A stretch of 64,000 bases of DNA, taken from the NCBI GenBank assembly GCA_021325675.1, contig JAJTCM010000006.1:141870-205869 (forward strand). The letters are read 5' to 3'. Position numbers and translations under genes: made by a program. The DNA is from Crocinitomicaceae bacterium (GTDB taxonomy: Bacteria; Bacteroidota; Bacteroidia; Flavobacteriales_D; Crocinitomicaceae). Under the pieces are notes generated by a model that ran no database searches, was not told the DNA's origin, and worked only from the letters and a program-made list of their open reading frames with translations. Below, in pieces: positions 32,203-42,200 of the stretch; positions within the stretch are counted from its first letter, which is position 1; each line of letters begins with the position of its first letter.

Positions 32203-33768
32203 ATGAAAAAATTTCTTCAAAACTGGAAGCAGGATATCCCTGCCGGTTTGGTCGTATTCCTTGTTGCCCTGCCTTTATGTTTAGGCATTGCACTTGCATC
32301 TACGGGCGAAAACCCTATTTTATTTTCCGGAATTATTGCCGGGGCAGTCGGCGGAATCATCGTGGGCTCCTTCAGCGGCTCCCGTCTCGGTGTTGCCGGG
32401 CCGGCCGCAGGCCTTATCACAATAGTTATTGCCGCCATCACGACGCTCGGGAGCTTTGACGCTTTCCTTGTAGCTGTTGTACTGGCCGGCCTTATTCAAT
32501 TTTGCAGTGGTTTCCTCGGAGCAGGTGTGATCGGGAATTATTTCCCTTCATCCGTGATCAAAGGCATGCTGGCCGCAATCGGTCTGACGCTGATCCTGAA
32601 AGAGATCCCGCACGCTTTTGGTTACGACCATGACTTCATCGGCGATGAATCCTTTTACCAGCCAGATGGCCAGAATACCTTTTCGGAAATCCTGATGGCA
32701 CTAAGCAAAACCAGCCCCGGCGCTATTATTATCACTGCCATTTCCCTGGCGATCCTGATTGTTATGGATAAGCCTTTTATCCGGAAAATCTCTCTTTTCA
32801 AACTGATACCGGGCGCGCTTATCGTGGTTGTCCTCGGTGTTTTGCTTAACCAGCTTTTTATCAGTATAAAGCCCGAATGGTACCTGAACGGCAAACACCT
32901 CGTCGAATTGCCCAAAGCCAACAACTGGAACGAGTTTAAAAGCTTTTTTACCTTCCCGGACTTCAGTGTCCTGTGGACGAATTATAAAGTATACACCATC
33001 GCCGGAACAATCGCCCTCGTTGCCAGCCTTGAATCCATGCTCAGTGTGGAAGCAACGGATAAACTTGACCCGGAAAAACATCACACCCCAACCAACAGGG
33101 AGCTGAAAGCGCAAGGCATCGGGAACATGGCTTCCGGTTTGCTCGGCGGTTTGCCGGTAACCCAGGTGATTGTCCGCAGCTCTGCGAACATCAACGCAGG
33201 GGGGAAAAGCAAAATGTCAACCATATTTCACGGGATCCTGCTTGTTGTGTCGGTAATTTTCCTGCCGCAGGTTATTAACCTCATCCCGCTTTCGGCGCTG
33301 GCTGCTATCCTGATTATGGTCGGTTACAAGTTAGCCAAGGTTAACTTATTCAAACAGATGTACCAGCTGGGTTTCGACCAGTTCCTTCCTTTTATTGCAA
33401 CCATTATCGGCGTATTGTTTACCGACCTGCTCAAGGGGATCGGAATTGGTATCGCCTTTTCAATCTTTTTCATCCTCAAGCGGAATTATAAAAACAATTA
33501 CAGCAAGATCATTGATGATTCAGAGGGTGAAAAAACCATCAAAATTATACTCTCTGAAGAGGTTACTTTCCTGAACAAGGGCAGTATTCGCGAAATCCTC
33601 AACGATTTACCCAACGAAAGCTCGGTAATTCTTGACGGGAGCAATTGCAAGGAGATCGATTACGATGTGCTCGAATCGATCCAGGATTTTAAAAACTACG
33701 TTGCCCGTGAAAAAAATATCCGTCTCCGGACGATCAATATACCTGGGGTTCAGGTTATCGGACACTAA
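32203..33768 (+). CDS. SulP-family anion transporter, probably bicarbonate uptake
   Basis: This 521-aa inner-membrane protein belongs to the SLC26/SulP family. About ten to twelve hydrophobic segments fill residues 12-420, starting with DIPAGLVVFLVALPLCLGIA and the GVAGPAAGLITIVI stretch. The central block ALVASLESMLSVEATDKLDP and GGLPVTQVIVRSSANINAGG are typical. A cytoplasmic STAS domain occupies the C-terminus (about 440-521: IKIILSEEVTFLNKGSIREI, SSVILDGSNCKEIDYDVLES). A beta-carbonic anhydrase gene follows after 28 bases. SulP-carbonic anhydrase pairs are generally taken as bicarbonate uptake systems, which is the most likely role; sulfate or another anion cannot be excluded. Confidence 0.9.
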   Translation: MKKFLQNWKQDIPAGLVVFLVALPLCLGIALASTGENPILFSGIIAGAVGGIIVGSFSGSRLGVAGPAAGLITIVIAAITTLGSFDAFLVAVVLAGLIQFCSGFLGAGVIGNYFPSSVIKGMLAAIGLTLILKEIPHAFGYDHDFIGDESFYQPDGQNTFSEILMALSKTSPGAIIITAISLAILIVMDKPFIRKISLFKLIPGALIVVVLGVLLNQLFISIKPEWYLNGKHLVELPKANNWNEFKSFFTFPDFSVLWTNYKVYTIAGTIALVASLESMLSVEATDKLDPEKHHTPTNRELKAQGIGNMASGLLGGLPVTQVIVRSSANINAGGKSKMSTIFHGILLVVSVIFLPQVINLIPLSALAAILIMVGYKLAKVNLFKQMYQLGFDQFLPFIATIIGVLFTDLLKGIGIGIAFSIFFILKRNYKNNYSKIIDDSEGEKTIKIILSEEVTFLNKGSIREILNDLPNESSVILDGSNCKEIDYDVLESIQDFKNYVAREKNIRLRTINIPGVQVIGH

Positions 33769-33796
33769 ATAATAACGATTTTAAAACATACACAAA

Positions 33797-34438
33797 ATGG
33801 AAAAGTTTTATAAGCAATTACTGGATAATAACAAAGAGTGGGTGGCCTCCAAACTGGAGAAAGACGCAAATTATTTCGAACGCATGGCAAACGGCCAGCA
33901 GCCCCCGCTTTTATGGATCGGTTGTGCGGACAGCCGTGTACCGGCCAACGAAATTATCGGGGCTGAACCGGGAGAGGTTTTTGTACACCGCAACATCGCC
34001 AATATGGTGATCCACACGGACATGAGCATGTTAAGCGTGGTTGACTATGCAGTCAACGTGCTGAAAGTGAAACATATCATTGTTTGCGGCCACTATGGGT
34101 GCGGCGGCGTAAAAGCAGCTATGGGCAATCAATCCTTCGGGATCATTGACAATTGGATCCGTCATATCAAGGATGTTTACCGTTTCCATCACAAAGAGCT
34201 GGATTTAATTCAAAACGAAGATGAGCGTTTCAACCGCTTTGTGGAGCTGAACGTCCAGGAACAGCTCTACGATCTTGCCAAGACCTCCATTGTACAGAAT
34301 GCCTGGGAAAACAAGCAGGACCTGATGCTCCACGGCTGGGTTTACGGTGTTCATAACGGTTTAGTGAAAGATCTTAACCTCACTATGCGAAACAACGACA
34401 CCCTGTCCGACGTGTATCAACTGGACTTTTTAGATTAG
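33797..34438 (+). CDS. Beta-class carbonic anhydrase
   Basis: This 213-aa cytoplasmic zinc enzyme interconverts carbon dioxide and bicarbonate. The zinc ligands are visible: C43 in IGCADSRVPANEI with D45 and R47 as the catalytic dyad, then H99 and C102 in VCGHYGCGGVKAA. The remaining core VFVHRNIANMV and the C-terminal MLHGWVYGVHNGLVKDL are also present. The length is usual for the class. It lies 28 bases downstream of the SulP transporter in the same orientation, so it probably converts the imported bicarbonate. A strong terminator follows 24 bases after the stop. Confidence 0.96.
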   Translation: MEKFYKQLLDNNKEWVASKLEKDANYFERMANGQQPPLLWIGCADSRVPANEIIGAEPGEVFVHRNIANMVIHTDMSMLSVVDYAVNVLKVKHIIVCGHYGCGGVKAAMGNQSFGIIDNWIRHIKDVYRFHHKELDLIQNEDERFNRFVELNVQEQLYDLAKTSIVQNAWENKQDLMLHGWVYGVHNGLVKDLNLTMRNNDTLSDVYQLDFLD

Positions 34439-34461
34439 TGAGTTTTTTAGGGTAGTGATTT

Positions 34462-34505
34462 AAATCCCCTGTTTCCCGAAAGCTTTCGGGAAACGGGGGA
34501 TTTTT
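34462..34505. terminator. Strong terminator hairpin after the carbonic anhydrase gene
   Basis: AAATCCCCTGTTTCCCGAAAG pairs with its near-perfect complement (one mismatch), ending in GGGGGATTTTT. The sequence around 34468 and 34490 contains CCCCTGTTTCCC and GGGAAACGGGGG, related to the hairpins near 53.70 and 56.80 kb. Confidence 0.85.
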
Positions 34506-34512
34506 GTGTCAA

Positions 34513-34625
34513 GGGGATTGCAAAGGACGCAATGTTTGCGCTAAGTATACAAAGGTTTTCTTTGCGCTTTTTGCGACCGCTCAGCAGCAACGAAGTTAAA
34601 ACTTTGCCAACTTAGCGTTCCAGAA
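34513..34625. repeat. CGCAAAG-type dispersed element
   Basis: GCAAAGGACGCAATG, TTGCGCTAAG, TTTCTTTGCGCTTTTTGCGA and ACTTAGCGTTCCAG follow one another between the terminator and the convergent MBOAT gene. No coding sequence is present. Confidence 0.5.
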
Positions 34626-34640
34626 AAATTATTGTAATAC

Positions 34641-36296
34641 TTAGAAATTATTGTACAAAAACGGTCGGGAAACCCCGGTCACGGATTGGTACAGAAGAAT
34701 AACGACAAACACGATCACTGTCAGCTGCGTGGCAAGGTTCATGCGCATAAAGCTTTCTTCGCCTTTGCTTTTCCAGCTTTGCGGCAGCCAGTGCACAATC
34801 ATTCCAACGATCAGTACGAGCATTTCGGGCAGGAAATAGTTGAAATAACGGCTGAACTCTTCCGTTGAAAAATTGAATTTTGTGAAAATGTGGTTCAAAA
34901 ATTCACCCGGCGCCTTGTCTTCCTGCAAACGGAACCAGATACGGGTAAAGGTGATAAAATTGAACGTCAGGAAGATTTTCCAGGCGCGCGCTGCCCATAC
35001 ATCGGATTTTTCATACGGGGACACTTTTTTCCAGTAGTTGTAAACAACAAGCGCCAAACCGTTCATTGTTCCCCAAATTACGAAATTCTGGCTTGGTCCG
35101 TGCCACAAACCACCTACGATCATGGTAATGAGCAGGTTTAAATCGCGGTGAACGTAGTGTTTGAAATTCGGGATAAAATATACCAGGAAGAGGTATAAAA
35201 CCGTCAGGCCGGCGTAAATGTAAAGTAACTCAAACCATTGCGTGATGAACACCAGGAAGAGCATAATCACCCCGATCATAATGTAAGACCCGGTTCCCCC
35301 GGTTTTGTTCCCTCCCAACGGAATGTAGAGGTATTCCCGGAAAAAAGCCCCCAGGGAACGGTGCCACCTGCGCCAGAAATCGGCCACGCTAAGCGCTTTG
35401 TAAGGTGAATCGAAGTTTTTTACGAGACGGAAACCCATCAGGCGGGCTACTCCCGTTGCCATATCGGTATATCCCGAGAAATCACCGTAGATGTAAAGCG
35501 AATAGGCCCACATGGCGATGACACCCAGGAACCCGGGATAAGCTTCCGGCTCCGTCATAACTTTGTCCATGAAATGCGCCGCAATGAAATCCGCGAGAAC
35601 AAGCTTCTTGGTCAAACCTTTAAGAATCTGGATAATCGCATAAGAAAAATCAATCTTGTCGAGGTGATACGGCTTGTAAATCTGGGGGATAAAGTCTTTT
35701 GCCCGGGTGATCGGCCCAAGCACGACATGCGGGAAAAATGTGGCATAAAAGGTATAATCCGATACATTTTTAACCGGCTCGACATCCCGGCGATAAATAT
35801 CAACCAGGTAGCTGATGCTCATAAAAGTGATGAAGGAAACACCACCTGCCGCGAATAATTTGGTGTCAAAGCTCCCCGCCCCGAAAAAGCCGTTGCCCCA
35901 AACCGCAAACTGGTTCAGCAGCTTGAAATCGGTATGAAAAAGCTCGTTATAGGACTCTGTAAAGAAGAAGCCGTATTTGAAATAAACAAGAACTAAAATA
36001 TTGAGGGACAAACCGATAACCAGGTTTCGCTTTCGCTTTTTGGGATCATCGCTTTTGGCAATGCTGTTCCCGATCCCAAAGTTCCAGAACATGCTGGCCG
36101 CCAGGAACAGCACAAATAATTTAGCTGTTTTGTAGTAGAAGAACAGGGAAACGAGCGTGATAAATGTGTTCCGAAGCAAACGTTTCTGGTGAAGCAAAGA
36201 GAAAACAAACATCACAAGGATGAAAAACAGCCAAAAATCCAGTTTATTGAAATCCAAAGGCTTAGCGCCAAAAAGCAATTGATTTAATCTCTCCAT
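34641..36296 (-). CDS. MBOAT-family O-acyltransferase (AlgI-like)
   Basis: This 551-aa integral membrane O-acyltransferase of the MBOAT/AlgI family probably moves acyl (acetyl) groups across the membrane onto an exported polysaccharide. More than ten hydrophobic segments cover the length. The family core is YGDFSGYTDMATGVARLMGF, NFDSPYKALSVADFWRRWH, SLGAFFREYLYIPLGGNK, and the catalytic His block IVGGLWHGPSQNFVIWG. It is the last gene of a three-gene operon with two SGNH hydrolases, 15 bases after the first of them. MBOAT plus SGNH is the usual make-up of glycan O-acetylation systems. The glycan is unknown. Confidence 0.92.
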   Translation of the reverse strand: MERLNQLLFGAKPLDFNKLDFWLFFILVMFVFSLLHQKRLLRNTFITLVSLFFYYKTAKLFVLFLAASMFWNFGIGNSIAKSDDPKKRKRNLVIGLSLNILVLVYFKYGFFFTESYNELFHTDFKLLNQFAVWGNGFFGAGSFDTKLFAAGGVSFITFMSISYLVDIYRRDVEPVKNVSDYTFYATFFPHVVLGPITRAKDFIPQIYKPYHLDKIDFSYAIIQILKGLTKKLVLADFIAAHFMDKVMTEPEAYPGFLGVIAMWAYSLYIYGDFSGYTDMATGVARLMGFRLVKNFDSPYKALSVADFWRRWHRSLGAFFREYLYIPLGGNKTGGTGSYIMIGVIMLFLVFITQWFELLYIYAGLTVLYLFLVYFIPNFKHYVHRDLNLLITMIVGGLWHGPSQNFVIWGTMNGLALVVYNYWKKVSPYEKSDVWAARAWKIFLTFNFITFTRIWFRLQEDKAPGEFLNHIFTKFNFSTEEFSRYFNYFLPEMLVLIVGMIVHWLPQSWKSKGEESFMRMNLATQLTVIVFVVILLYQSVTGVSRPFLYNNF

Positions 36297-36311
36297 TTAT
36301 CTCACTCAGTG

Positions 36312-37658
36312 TTATTCGGGTTTTCGGAAATTGGTCTGTTTTTGCCTGATGTCCATTTGTTCCAGCCATTTCAGAAAGGATTCAAAGAACATATCGCCTT
36401 TGAGACGGTAGCCGGCAGCACTGAAATGTACGAGGTCTGCACGCATGAGCCCGTTCCGGCTCCAGGTTTTGGATGCGCCGAGCTCACCCATAATTCCGTA
36501 AAAATCCCAAACGGCCGCTTCGTATTTTTTGGCCAGCTGGATGATCATTTCCCGCTCACGCGCTACGTTTTTGTTCAAATAGCGCTTGTGGTAATAGGCA
36601 TCGTTCGGAACAGTAAGCAAAATAGCGCAGTTGGGATTGGCTCGCAGCACAATCTGGATCAGGGAATCAAGGTTGGCACGGAAAATCTCCGGGCGGAAGC
36701 TCGCATAAGGCACATTCGCATCGTTTGTTCCGACCGAAAAAGCGAAAAAGTCCGGTGGAAACTGGCGCAGCTGCTCTTCGAAGTACACATTGTCCAAATA
36801 CGTATACAAACCGGCGCCGTTGACACCAATCGTATTATAAGAAATTCCCGGTTCTTTGTTGGAAAGCTGGAAGCCATAAATCTGCATTTTGTACTGCATC
36901 GCCGTATCGCGTGACATAAACAGGTTGAAGCTTTCGAGCTCATCTGTAAAATACACATCCGTATAGCCGATCTGCGGGTTATTTTGTTTGCGGAGCACAA
37001 AAATCTCGTCTTCACCAAAGTTGATCTCATACGGAAAATCGCCTTTATTGTGGTAAATCCGCAAACGGTCGAAGCCGGGCTTTACAATTGTTTTGTCGTA
37101 TGAAAAGCTGATCTGTACCGCGGAATCCGGACATTCAATTACAACCCCCATCAAGCCGTAATCCAGTGAATCCGAGCGGTCAGTCGTGCTGCGGTAGTTC
37201 TTCCATTCATTTTGTGAACGAAATTCATAGTTCCACGGATTATTTGTCTTTGCAAGATCAAAGGGGAAAACCAAACCCCGCTCCCCGGGAAGGTCGCGCC
37301 AGTAAGTCTGCAGGTAAGTCCGCATTTCGTGCGTATAGATATCCGCCTGCAAATGCGATCCGCCGATGTGGTAAAAATTCAGCTTGCGGTCTTTGTTCTG
37401 CACCATCTGTTTGAAGTTGTAGAACAATTTCTCGAAGTTGGTGCTGTTTTCGGTATAAAACTGGTAGTGGTTTTTCTCAAAATGGATGAAAGGGTATTTC
37501 TCGGTCAGCGTTGAATCCACGACACCGAAAAACACACGGTTCTGGTAGCGGTTAAGCGAATCGCTGGAACGCATGCTGTTTTGTCCATGCGAGTTGCATG
37601 AAATCAAGCCGGCGATTAAAAGTAATATTCCAAGGATATGCATAACTCTCTTCCTCAT
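36312..37658 (-). CDS. SGNH-family lipoprotein, O-acylation partner (GGSH variant)
   Basis: This 448-aa periplasmic lipoprotein has an SGNH fold. The signal MRKRVMHILGILLLIAGLISC ends at a lipobox Cys. Block I reads NFYHIGGSHLQADIYTHEM, so the usual GDS is GGS, with Ser still in place. GVNGAGLYTYL resembles block II, FSVGTNDANVPYA is block III and ADLVHFSAAGYRLKG is block V with Asp and His. About 200 residues between blocks I and II look like a carbohydrate-binding-like beta domain. The ATG at 37658 overlaps the upstream stop as ATGA and is preferred to the ATG at 37673. It lies directly upstream of the MBOAT gene. Confidence 0.82.
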   Translation of the reverse strand: MRKRVMHILGILLLIAGLISCNSHGQNSMRSSDSLNRYQNRVFFGVVDSTLTEKYPFIHFEKNHYQFYTENSTNFEKLFYNFKQMVQNKDRKLNFYHIGGSHLQADIYTHEMRTYLQTYWRDLPGERGLVFPFDLAKTNNPWNYEFRSQNEWKNYRSTTDRSDSLDYGLMGVVIECPDSAVQISFSYDKTIVKPGFDRLRIYHNKGDFPYEINFGEDEIFVLRKQNNPQIGYTDVYFTDELESFNLFMSRDTAMQYKMQIYGFQLSNKEPGISYNTIGVNGAGLYTYLDNVYFEEQLRQFPPDFFAFSVGTNDANVPYASFRPEIFRANLDSLIQIVLRANPNCAILLTVPNDAYYHKRYLNKNVAREREMIIQLAKKYEAAVWDFYGIMGELGASKTWSRNGLMRADLVHFSAAGYRLKGDMFFESFLKWLEQMDIRQKQTNFRKPE

Positions 37659-39127
37659 AGCGCTGTTTTCCATTTTGCATATTCAGCTGCAAAAGCTTCG
37701 TAAAACAGTTGGGAGGCGATGCTTGCGCCCCGGTTGGAAAAATGGATGTAATCGTTTCCTGCCAGTCCGCGCTCCACCCAGGAAGGCATGGAGTTCATCC
37801 CGCCCATAGCTTCGTAGAGGTCCCAGTATCCGGCGCCTACATCGTTCGCCGATTTTTTCATCGCACGGACCAAAGCAGGCAAATACGGATAAGTTTCGTA
37901 AGCCCCTTCATACAGGCGGGACATATCACTTGGCCCGATCACAATAATCATCGCTGACGGGCGCAGTTTTTTAATTGTTTGCAGCTGGCCTTTGAACTGG
38001 CGTGCATAATTCCGTGCGGCGGTGCTGTCTTTGAGATAAGGAACCGAATTTCCTCCAAACTGCATAATAACCAATTCGACGTTCAGGTCCTGGTACATTT
38101 TCGACATCAAACTCTGGTCGAGGTTTCCGAAGAAAGTGCCGCTGGAACCGCGCATAGCAATGTTATCTACCTGCACACCAATGTCACCTTCCAGTGAAAA
38201 GCCAAGAATAGTGGGGCTGACAGCGCTTGAGAAAACATACCTGAGCTTCCCGGCTGAATTGTCGAAGCTCAGCGGTAAGATGTGATATTTTCCATCCTGC
38301 TGCAAGCTGTCCTCGTGGATCAGGTTCCCGTTTTGGTAAACTTTCACCCCGCAAGGCTTGAAGCAGCTGGTATAATAGAGATTGACGTTGTTATAATTCC
38401 GTGCGCGGCTGTAAGCAGAACGTGACGGCTCGATTTCAATCCATCCTTCTTCGATATTGGTTTTCGCAGCCCGCTGGGCGGAATCAAGGTATTCAGCAGT
38501 AAATCGCCCGGCACTTCCCAACGCGCCATAACGCCGTGACTTCAGCTTTGATCCCCCAAAAACGGTGTACCGCTGGAAATTAGGAGAATACGTTTGCTTA
38601 AAGCTATTGGTATTGTAAACGTTAACCGTCGGGATCAGCCCGGGGCCGTTTCCGCCAAATTGCTCCTGGATGCGCTGACGAACATAAGCTGTCATGCGGT
38701 CACCTTCAATCTGTGAATCGCCGTAATGTAAAATGCGGATTTTTTTGCCTTTTGCGGCATTATCGAGCTTTTCGAAAAATTCATGCAATTTGCCCAGGCC
38801 GGCATCCGAGAGGTAAATCTGCGTGGCGCTTTCCGTTACCAGCTTCCCTCCTTTTGGCTTGCCCATTGAGCCTTTTGAATTCTGGTGCTTCATCAGCGTA
38901 TCCACGTTTGAATCGTCCACCATGGCGGTATCTACCTGCGTGATGAAACGGCTGATATCTTTAGATTTTTTTGGTTTCGGGTCCAGGGCTTTGTTCCACG
39001 ACAAAAAACGCAAATTCCATCCACCCAAATCCCAGCCTTCTTTGGGAACGGAAAATGAAACACCTGATAAAATAACGAAAACAACAAGTGTAAAGAGAAA
39101 AACGTGAAAGGGCTTGTAACTTTTCAT
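37655..39127 (-). CDS. Secreted SGNH-family protein, first gene of the MBOAT operon
   Basis: This 490-aa exported SGNH-fold protein is anchored by an N-terminal segment (YKPFHVFLFTLVVFVILSGV). Block I is IRILHYGDSQIEGDRMTAYV with the nucleophile Ser. IAMRGSSGTFFGNLD corresponds to block II. Block III reads IMQFGGNSVPYL, with GGNS where GTND is usual, so Asn is kept. GNDYIHFSNRGASIASQL is block V. An inserted beta-rich domain lies at about 200-310. A TTG codon at 39157 precedes the -7 box, so the ATG at 39127 is used. Its stop overlaps the next gene as ATGA. Together with the MBOAT protein it probably transfers or removes acyl groups on an envelope glycan. Confidence 0.85.
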   Translation of the reverse strand: MKSYKPFHVFLFTLVVFVILSGVSFSVPKEGWDLGGWNLRFLSWNKALDPKPKKSKDISRFITQVDTAMVDDSNVDTLMKHQNSKGSMGKPKGGKLVTESATQIYLSDAGLGKLHEFFEKLDNAAKGKKIRILHYGDSQIEGDRMTAYVRQRIQEQFGGNGPGLIPTVNVYNTNSFKQTYSPNFQRYTVFGGSKLKSRRYGALGSAGRFTAEYLDSAQRAAKTNIEEGWIEIEPSRSAYSRARNYNNVNLYYTSCFKPCGVKVYQNGNLIHEDSLQQDGKYHILPLSFDNSAGKLRYVFSSAVSPTILGFSLEGDIGVQVDNIAMRGSSGTFFGNLDQSLMSKMYQDLNVELVIMQFGGNSVPYLKDSTAARNYARQFKGQLQTIKKLRPSAMIIVIGPSDMSRLYEGAYETYPYLPALVRAMKKSANDVGAGYWDLYEAMGGMNSMPSWVERGLAGNDYIHFSNRGASIASQLFYEAFAAEYAKWKTAL

Positions 39128-39142
39128 TTTTAATTCAAGCCA

Positions 39143-39150
39143 CAAAAATA
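39143..39150 (-). promoter_or_regulatory. Putative promoter of the SGNH-SGNH-MBOAT operon, -7 box
   Basis: The minus strand reads TATTTTTG 15 bases before the ATG at 39127; no -33 element at standard spacing. Confidence 0.5.
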
Positions 39151-39263
39151 CGTTCAAATTTTGGCATTTAGCTTACAAATACAGATTTTTTTGAGCAAAA
39201 AGATGTTATTAAAGTTTCATGCATTCCATGCGCTGAGACTGGCTGGTCAAAGATTTGTGTTTT

Positions 39264-42200
39264 CTACTTCAGGAGGTTAATGTGCCCGGTGATGGTTTTA
39301 AACTCGCCGCTATTATCGCTGTAGGTAACTTTCCAGGTGTACGTTCCATCCTGGCAGAGCTTGCCTTTGTAGCGCCCATCCCAGTAATCATCCATCGAAT
39401 CCATTGTATAAATAAGCTCGCCCCAGCGGTTAAAGATCAACATTTCAAAAGATTCAATTCCTTCACCGTACGCCTTGAAAACTTCATTGTGCCTGCTTCC
39501 GTCGGGTGTAAACGTATTCGGGATATACAGAAGCCCCTGGTAAAATATATTAACGAAATCTTTAGTCACACAGCCATTGGTATCCGTAAAGAAAACCGTG
39601 TATGAAAAGTTAAAATCAGGAGTAGCCTGCGGATCAGGGCAAGTCGTACAGGTGAGGTACAAAGCAGGCGACCAGAAAAACGATCCCGTCGTGTTGCTTA
39701 CAGCATTTAACTGCACCACATCACCAAAGCTCGCAGAAACATTAGACCCGGCGTCAACAGGATGAGTAGGATAAAGCTCAACAAAAACTTCCGCTGTATC
39801 ACGGCAGCCATTCTCGTCCACCCCAATTACGCGGTATTCAACATTGCCCTGAGGAACGGTGAACACTTCCGGTGAATTCGTTGAGCTGAGCCATTTGGAC
39901 GGGCTCCAGGAATAATATTCCACTCCCGAAGCATTCAGGTAGGCCGTATCCCCCAAACAAATGATTGTGTCATTGGAAGCAATTACCCGGGCTGTAACAA
40001 CGTTGATAAATATACTGTCGATTGCTGAACCACAGGCGTTTATAAATTCTCCATAATACATCATATCTTCCGGCGGCGATACAACAACCGTACTTCCCGA
40101 AGTCGTATTTATATAGAGATCAGGCGTCCATCTGTAATAAGAAGCCCCGCTGACAACCAATTCTACTGATGAGCCATTGCAGAGAAGGGCGGTATCCTCC
40201 AGGTTGGGCTCAGGCACATTCAGGAATACGTCCACGAACACACTGTCTTTTAACACGCAGTTATTCGCCGTTGTTGCAGTAACAACATAATAAGTATCTT
40301 CTTCCGGGCTCACAACCGGGTTCGCCAGCGTGTTGTTATTAATAAATTCATTGGGGGTCCAGAAACGGGAGACCGAACCTGTCACACCGATTTGCACATC
40401 ATTCGTAATACAAATGGAAGTATCCGGCGTGACCGAAATACTATCCTCAAAAACAGCCAGTGTTACTTCCAGCGTATCCACATTACAGCTATCAATTATA
40501 ATAACTGTAAAATTAGTTGTTTCGTAAACTGTTGCAATTGGAGTGGCGCTTGCAGGATCATCCAGTACATTAGCCGGTGTCCACTTGAAAGTAACCCCGC
40601 CTGCAGCTTCTAGCTGGTATGGAACACCTCTGCAAATTACGGGTGGTGTAACAACTGTTCCCGGCTGGTAAGAGCCAACACTCACTTCAAAAGTCGTGGA
40701 ATCCGGATCAAGGCAGCCCTGGGAATCAGATACGATAAGCTTAACCGTATATACCCCTACCTCCGTGTACAAATGGTTCGGGCTCATTTCATTTGAAAAA
40801 GTACCGTCCCCAAAATCCCAGAAATACGTATCGCCGCCGGCTGAAGCGTTCAAAAACACCATAGCATCCGGGAGACAAACGAGAAAGGAAGGGTTCGCAA
40901 TGGTTACATCAATAGTATTCAACCGGAACTTAAAAGCTGCCAGGTTACAATTGTCACTGTTATTGGTGGTAGAATAAGCGCCGGGAGTTGACACAAACCC
41001 ATTATTCATACCCCCACAGGCAGAACAAACGGCATGATAGATATTCCCCCGTTTATCAAAGCGCGAAGTTCCCCCGTCCACGTGATCCGCAGCCGGCCCG
41101 CCCATAAACGTAGCATATTGGATAGAGGCGGCGTCCGGATTGAGCACGGCAATATAGAAAGCGTCACCATCGGATGAAGGCTGAAAAGCATCTGAAGTAG
41201 TAGGGAAACCCGAAATATCTGTTCCAAGACCCTGGCCTCCCCAGCCGGCAAAATAAATTTCATAACAATTTGAGACCAGGAAAGCTGTTGGTGAAATCCG
41301 CTCATCACTGCCGCCGATTTTGGTGTTCCAGGCCACGGAAGAAAGGTTTTGATTGAATTTCCGGATAAACTGCCTTGCGTCCGGGTTGCCCGTTACCCCG
41401 GGACTAATCGGCATGGTTCCGGCGCTTTGACCGTAAACATAAACGAAATCAGACGGATCGACCTGTACAAAAAAGCTTTGGTCGGTTACTGACGTACCAA
41501 TATAAGTTCCGGTCATCAACGCACCTGTCTGGGCATTGAAACGGGTAACGTAACCATCCGACTGGCCCCCTGCAAAAATACCGGCATGGCCGCCCGGAAC
41601 CTGTAAATTGGAGGAGTTCGTCCCGCCCGCAATGTAAACCTGGTTGGCAGAGTTCAGCGCCAGTGCGTTACCGCAATCCATCCCGCTGCCGCCATAATAC
41701 GTTGACCACAAGAGTGTATTCAGCGTGGGGTTAAGCTTAAATAAAACAGCATCCTGGCTTCCCAGTAAAGCACCCTGGCTGGCGTTTAAGGTCGGAAAGT
41801 CACCGGACCGCGTGGAGCTGGCCACCAAAACATTTCCCTGGAGATCAAGAATAATTTCCCCCCGGTACGTATCGCCGTAATTGAAAACCAGGTCGTCCGG
41901 GAACTGGCTGTTGCCAAGGTTGATCCCGTCATTATTTGACCCACCCATAAAAGTGGAATTTAATACGGCATTTCCTGAAGCGCTGATTTTGATGACAAAA
42001 ATATCCGTGCCTGAAAAAGACTGGTTTGATTCCAGGGTAATTGTGGAGCCGCCATTGTGTTCGTTGCTGAAGCCGTTTCCGGTAGACGTAAAGTCCTCAG
42101 AGGAGGTTACTCCCATGATGTACAATTCACCCGCGGCATTGGTTACCATACTGTTAGGCGCTTCGTTCTTCGTTCCGCCGATATAGGTTGAATACATCAA

